Shown here: piece after piece, positions 60,535 to 64,000 of the stretch
How positions within the stretch are numbered: position 1 is the first letter of the stretch
How the letters are laid out: each line of letters opens with the position of its first letter
Source of the DNA: Georgenia satyanarayanai
Lineage (GTDB): Bacteria; Actinomycetota; Actinomycetes; Actinomycetales; Actinomycetaceae
Assembly: GCF_023715365.1 (NCBI RefSeq)
Contig: NZ_JAMBNZ010000005.1
Coordinates: forward strand, 1-64,000
Reading direction: 5' to 3'
Length of the DNA: 64,000 nt
Translations under genes and position numbers: made by a program
The notes under the pieces: generated by a model
Databases searched by the model: none
The model's input: the letters and a program-made list of their open reading frames with translations, nothing else
Told to the model about the DNA's origin: nothing

Positions 60535-62370
60535 CTACGTGCGGCCGACGAACCAGTTGCGCAGCAGGGCGATCCTCGCCTCGAGCTCCTCGGTGCTCGC
60601 GAGGGGCACCTCGGGGCCGCCGCAGGCCTTGCGCAGCTCGCTGTGGACGATGGCATGGGCCATGGTGCTGCGCCGCGACCACGCGGCCACGAGGCTGGAG
60701 AGCTCCTTGCGCAGCGCGGCCCGCCGCTTGTGGTCCGAGACCCCGGCGTTCTCCTCCCGCTGGGCGCGGGCCGCGGTCTGCCGCTTCTGGGACTTGACCT
60801 GGTCGGCCTGGCGCGCCTTGAGGAGGGAGCGGACCTGGTCCGGCTCGAGGAGCCCGGGCAGCCCGAGGTACTCCTCCTCCTCGATGGAGCCGACCTCCGC
60901 CCCCGTACCGAACTCACCGCCGTCGAAGAGCACCCGGTCGAAGGAGGCCTGGGCGTCCAGCGCCTCGAAGCCGGGCAGCATGAGGTCGTCGCTGGCCTTC
61001 TCCTCGCGGTTGGCGGCCGCGACGAGGGCGTCCTCCGGGGTGAAGAAGTCGCCCTTCTCCTCGGAGGTGAGGACCCGGTCCAGGGCGTGGTCCCGCTCGA
61101 CCTCCAGCTGGGCGGCGAGCTCGAGCAGCACCGGCACGCTGGGGAGGAACACCGAGGCGGTCTCCCCGCGTCGGCGGGCACGTACGAAGCGGCCGATCGC
61201 CTGGGCGAAGAAGAGCGGGGTGGCCGCGGACGTCGCGTAGACGCCGACGGCGAGGCGGGGCACGTCCACCCCCTCGGACACCATCCGCACGGCGATCATC
61301 CACCGCTGCTCACCGGCCGCGAACTCGTCGATGCGGGCGGAGGCGCCGTCGTCGTCGGACAGGACGACCGTCGGCTTCTCACCGGTGATCTCGGTGAGGA
61401 CGCGCGCGTAGGCGCGGGCCTTGGTCTGGTCGGTGGCGATGACGAGGCCGCCGGCGTCGGGGACGCCGCGGCGCACCTCGGTGAGGCGGCGGTCGGCAGC
61501 CGCGAGGACGGCGGGGACCCAGTCACCCTTGGGGTCCAGCGCGGTGCGCCAGGCCTGGGCGACGAGGTCCTTGGTCAGCGGCTCGCCGAGGGCGGCGCTG
61601 ACCTCGTCACCGGCGCGGGTGCGCCAGCGCATCTGCCCGGAGTAGGACAGGAAGATGACCGGCCGCACGACGCCGTCGCGCAGCGCGTCGGCGTAGCCGT
61701 AGGAGTAGTCCGCCCGGGAGCGGCGCACGCCGTCGGCGTCCCGCTCGTAGGTGACGAAGGGGATCGCCGCGGTGTCGGAGCGGAACGGGGTCCCGGTGAG
61801 GGCCAGGCGCCGGCGGGCGGGCTCGAAGGCGAGCCGGATGCCGTCGCCCCAGCTCAGCGCGTCCCCGCCGTGGTGCACCTCGTCCAGGATGACGAGGGTG
61901 CGCTCGTTCGTCGTGCGCCGGCGGTGCAGGTCGGGGTTCGCCGCGACCTGCGCGTAGGTGAGCGCGACGCCGTCGAAGCTCGCGCCGTGACGCTCCTGGG
62001 CGTTGCGGAAGGCCGGGTCGATCTGGATGCCCACGCGCGCGGCTGCTTCGGCCCACTGGCCCTTGAGGTGCTCGGTGGGGGCGACGACCGTGATCGCTGT
62101 GACCTCCCCGCGCGAGAGCAGCTCGGTGGCCACCCGGAGGGCGAAGGTCGTCTTGCCGGCGCCGGGGGTGGCGACGGCGAGGAAGTCACGCGGGTCGTCG
62201 GCGAGGTACCGCTCCAGCGCCTCGGCCTGCCACGCGCGCAGACGCGACGCCGTCCCCCAGGCCGCCCGCGCCGGGTAGGCGGGGGGCAGGTGCTCGGCGG
62301 CAGCGGTCGAGACGGCCGCAGGGGTGCCCTGCGTCGTCGTGACCGGCCTGCGCGAGGGTGCGGCGCTCAC
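60535..62370 (-). CDS. DEVH-box helicase of superfamily 2
   Basis: A 611-residue helicase. Walker A is ATPGAGKTT, the DExH box is ILDEVHHGG, motif III is LALTGTPFRSD, and motif VI is QAIGRFVRARR. The C-terminal third (about 480-600) carries a helicase-associated region ending NWFVGRT. Resembles the XPB/Ssl2-like helicases next to DUF3039 in actinobacteria. GTG 62370 overlaps the DUF3039 stop. Confidence 0.9.
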   Translation of the reverse strand: MSAAPSRRPVTTTQGTPAAVSTAAAEHLPPAYPARAAWGTASRLRAWQAEALERYLADDPRDFLAVATPGAGKTTFALRVATELLSRGEVTAITVVAPTEHLKGQWAEAAARVGIQIDPAFRNAQERHGASFDGVALTYAQVAANPDLHRRRTTNERTLVILDEVHHGGDALSWGDGIRLAFEPARRRLALTGTPFRSDTAAIPFVTYERDADGVRRSRADYSYGYADALRDGVVRPVIFLSYSGQMRWRTRAGDEVSAALGEPLTKDLVAQAWRTALDPKGDWVPAVLAAADRRLTEVRRGVPDAGGLVIATDQTKARAYARVLTEITGEKPTVVLSDDDGASARIDEFAAGEQRWMIAVRMVSEGVDVPRLAVGVYATSAATPLFFAQAIGRFVRARRRGETASVFLPSVPVLLELAAQLEVERDHALDRVLTSEEKGDFFTPEDALVAAANREEKASDDLMLPGFEALDAQASFDRVLFDGGEFGTGAEVGSIEEEEYLGLPGLLEPDQVRSLLKARQADQVKSQKRQTAARAQREENAGVSDHKRRAALRKELSSLVAAWSRRSTMAHAIVHSELRKACGGPEVPLASTEELEARIALLRNWFVGRT

Positions 62371-62705
62371 TCTCCGCTTCCGCCGCGGCCGCCACGGCCG
62401 AAGCCGCTGAAGCGTCCGCCACCGGAGCCGGACCCGCCACCCTGGATGCCCTCGTAGATCTCCTTGCACGTGGGGCACACCGGGTACTTCTTGGGGTCGC
62501 GCCCCGGGGTCCACACCTTGCCGCACAACGCCACGACCGGCTGGCCCGACAGCGCGGAGGACATGATCTTGTCCTTCTTCACGTAGTGGGCGTAGCGGTC
62601 GTTGTCACCGGCCTCGTGCTCGCGGAGCTCCTCGCGCTCGAGGACGCTCGTTCCCGACGACGTCGACGGCTCGCTCGGGCTGCTGGGGGGCTCGGTGGAA
62701 CTCAT
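62367..62705 (-). CDS. DUF3039 zinc-ribbon-like protein
   Basis: A 112-residue protein: Ser/Glu-rich N-terminus, then HYVKKDKIMSSALSGQPVVALCG, the Cys cluster ALCGKVW and CPTCKEIYE, and a Gly/Arg tail (GRGGRGGSGE). The Cys residues suggest a zinc ribbon. It is coupled to the helicase by GTGA; TAGACT lies 7 nt before the ATG. Confidence 0.9.
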   Translation of the reverse strand: MSSTEPPSSPSEPSTSSGTSVLEREELREHEAGDNDRYAHYVKKDKIMSSALSGQPVVALCGKVWTPGRDPKKYPVCPTCKEIYEGIQGGGSGSGGGRFSGFGRGGRGGSGE

Positions 62706-62779
62706 GCCGACCAGTCTAGGTCGTCCTCCGGCCGGGGTCCCGGTGGCCGGCTGTGCCGTGGCGGTCACACCTGGGTCGC

Positions 62780-63565
62780 TCAGATCCCCTGCCACTGCCG
62801 CTTGGCGGCGTAGGCCTCGCGGTAGTCGTCCGCGCGCTCGAGCAGGCCGGCGGCGGGCTCGTCGAGCAGGACGGTGGCGTGGGGGTGGTGCTGCATGATC
62901 GTCGCCGGCCACGACGCGCTGACGGCACCCTCGACGAGCTGCTGGACGGCCGGAGCCTTGCCCTCCCCCGTGGCGATGAGCACGAGGTGGCGGGCCCCCA
63001 TGATCGTGCCCAGGCCCTGGGTGAAGCACAGGCGGGGCACGGCCTCGACGTCGCCGTCGAAGAAGCGCGCGTTGTCGCTGCGGGTCTGCCGGGCGAGCGG
63101 CTGCACCCGGGTGCGGGAGGCCAGCGAGGAGCCGGGCTCGTTGAAGGCGATGTGCCCGTTGGTGCCGATCCCGAGGATCTGCAGGTCCACGCCGCCGGCC
63201 TCGGCGATCGTCCGCTCGTAGGCCTCGGCCGCCGCCTGGAGGTCCTCGGCCAGGCCGTCGGGGCCCGTGACGGCGTCGGGGGCGAAGTCGACCCGGCCGA
63301 CGAGCTCGCGCTCGATGACGTTGCGGTAGCGCTGCGGGTGGTCGGCGGGCAGGCCGATGTACTCGTCGAGGGTGAAGCCGCGGGCCCGGGCGAAGCTGAT
63401 CTGCCCGGCCTCCTGCCGGCGGACGAGCTCGTCGTACGTGGGCAGCGGGGTGGAACCCGTGGCCAGGCCGAGGACGGCGTCGGGCTTGCGGCTGAGCAGC
63501 TGCTCGATGGCGTCCGCGGCGAGCCGAGCGCTCTCCTCCGCACCGGACGTGATGACGACCTCCAC
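62780..63565 (-). CDS. nagB: Glucosamine-6-phosphate deaminase
   Basis: A 261-residue enzyme that converts glucosamine-6-phosphate to fructose-6-phosphate and ammonia. Motifs: LGLATGSTPLPTYDEL, FTLDEYIGLPADHPQR and GIGTNGHIAFNEPGSSL. GTG 63565 starts the conserved VEVVITS; GAGG lies upstream. No other nag genes adjoin it. Confidence 0.95.
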   Translation of the reverse strand: MEVVITSGAEESARLAADAIEQLLSRKPDAVLGLATGSTPLPTYDELVRRQEAGQISFARARGFTLDEYIGLPADHPQRYRNVIERELVGRVDFAPDAVTGPDGLAEDLQAAAEAYERTIAEAGGVDLQILGIGTNGHIAFNEPGSSLASRTRVQPLARQTRSDNARFFDGDVEAVPRLCFTQGLGTIMGARHLVLIATGEGKAPAVQQLVEGAVSASWPATIMQHHPHATVLLDEPAAGLLERADDYREAYAAKRQWQGI

Positions 63566-63690
63566 CGGACACCTCTTCCTCTGCGAGCGACGTGGTGCGG
63601 GCGCACCGCGTTCCACCCTATGTGACCCCACTGCTCACGGCAGGAACTCCCGGCCCGTGGACGGGAGCGCAGGTGCTCGCTCGCGGGGCG

Positions 63691-63760
63691 GGCTCCCCGG
63701 TTCTCCTCGTCGAGGGCGGCGCGGAGGTGGGAGGTCGAAGGACAAGCGGGGAGGTCGGCG
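63691..63760 (-). repeat. Dispersed 70-bp repeat, copy 2
   Basis: Inverted copy of 56059-56128 (63 of 70 identical, no gaps). It lies between nagB and the HU terminator. Confidence 0.85.
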
Positions 63761-63782
63761 CGCCTGGGCCGTCCGGACACAG

Positions 63783-63820
63783 CAAGGCGGGCAGGACGAT
63801 GACTCGTCCTGCCCGCCTTG
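63783..63820 (-). terminator. Terminator of the HU gene
   Basis: A perfect 17-bp stem (63783-63799 with 63804-63820) with a 4-nt loop, 19 nt after the HU stop on the minus strand. Confidence 0.85.
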
Positions 63821-63839
63821 CGGTGATGCCGCTAGGACG

Positions 63840-64000
63840 TCACTTGTTGGAGACGGCCTTCTTGAGGGCGCTCCCGGCGGAGATCTTGACGCCGTAGCCG
63901 GCGGGGATCTGGATCTCGGCGCCGGTCTGGGGGTTGCGGCCGGTGCGCGCGGCGCGCTCGACACGCTCGACGGCGAGGAGGCCGGTGATCTTGACGGCCT
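63840..64000 (-). CDS. hup: HU-family DNA-binding protein (3' end only)
   Basis: The frame enters from the right edge and ends at TGA 63842-63840. The last 53 residues carry the HU core [19 protein letters not shown], followed by [15 protein letters not shown]. The DNA-intercalating Pro sits in GRNPQTG. The N-terminal half lies outside the window. Confidence 0.92.
   Translation of the reverse strand, partial: AVKITGLLAVERVERAARTGRNPQTGAEIQIPAGYGVKISAGSALKKAVSNK

Noticed and set aside
60244-62457. 737-codon plus-strand open frame
   Set aside because: Antisense shadow of pncB and the helicase; no motif and no ribosome site.

Overview
The window is about 70% GC or higher, uses many GTG starts, and carries a typical actinobacterial housekeeping set: oligoribonuclease, RNase PH with RdgB, MurI, ClpS with DUF2017, PncB, NadE, PEP carboxylase, and DUF3039 next to a DEVH helicase. 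Gene content and order fit a chromosome of the order Micrococcales, perhaps near Intrasporangiaceae or Ornithinimicrobiaceae. That placement is inference; there is no rRNA in the window.

0-4 kb is a degraded mobile region: a transposase-like tail, a DUF6226 gene, an ISL3-family transposase cut off at its N-terminus, a complete 1.36-kb IS3-family element with perfect 25-bp ends, and a truncated, frameshifted GlxA/AraC regulator. The IS3 element joins two unrelated broken genes without a target duplication, so it marks a rearrangement.

4-12 kb holds a lipoprotein, two small acidic or helical proteins, a flotillin, a SulP anion transporter and two MFS exporters. 12-20 kb is rich in export: an ABC-2 exporter with its TetR regulator and operator, then a four-gene lipoprotein / adaptor / ATPase / FtsX-permease operon whose genes all overlap by 4 bp. 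After orn and tRNA-His comes the most intriguing group (20.9-25.4 kb): a HAD phosphatase, a GTP cyclohydrolase II fused to a RibD-type reductase, a glycosyltransferase, a PTPS/QueD-like protein lacking the usual active-site motif, and a medium-chain dehydrogenase lacking zinc ligands. Together they look like an uncharacterised pathway to a pteridine- or pyrimidine-derived, possibly glycosylated product.

25-38 kb is mixed: DUF808, nadE, an SDR/DUF2867 protein, a lower-GC DUF2165 gene, DUF488, a PRC-barrel/DUF2382 protein, TusA, an ATP-grasp enzyme, tRNA-Lys, an M23 peptidase with an ArsR-type regulator, Bcp, tRNA-Leu, a NUDIX protein, DUF3054, rdgB and rph. 38-44.3 kb is a complete beta-glucoside uptake and hydrolysis locus (binding protein, two permeases, GH1, LacI) with a matching promoter and operators. 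44-53 kb has a lipase-maturation-factor-like protein, an aminotransferase, and a peptide ABC transporter (binding protein, two permeases, fused ATPase) divergent from a TetR regulator. 53-64 kb returns to housekeeping: ppc, an MBL hydrolase, murI, DUF2017, clpS, a 51-residue membrane protein, pncB, the helicase, DUF3039, nagB and the 3' end of an HU gene.

Two expression habits recur. At least a dozen genes have a TANNNT-like -10 box ending 5-7 nt before the start codon, the layout of leaderless transcripts. Thirteen gene pairs overlap by ATGA or GTGA, indicating coupled translation. Several convergent junctions carry long inverted repeats.
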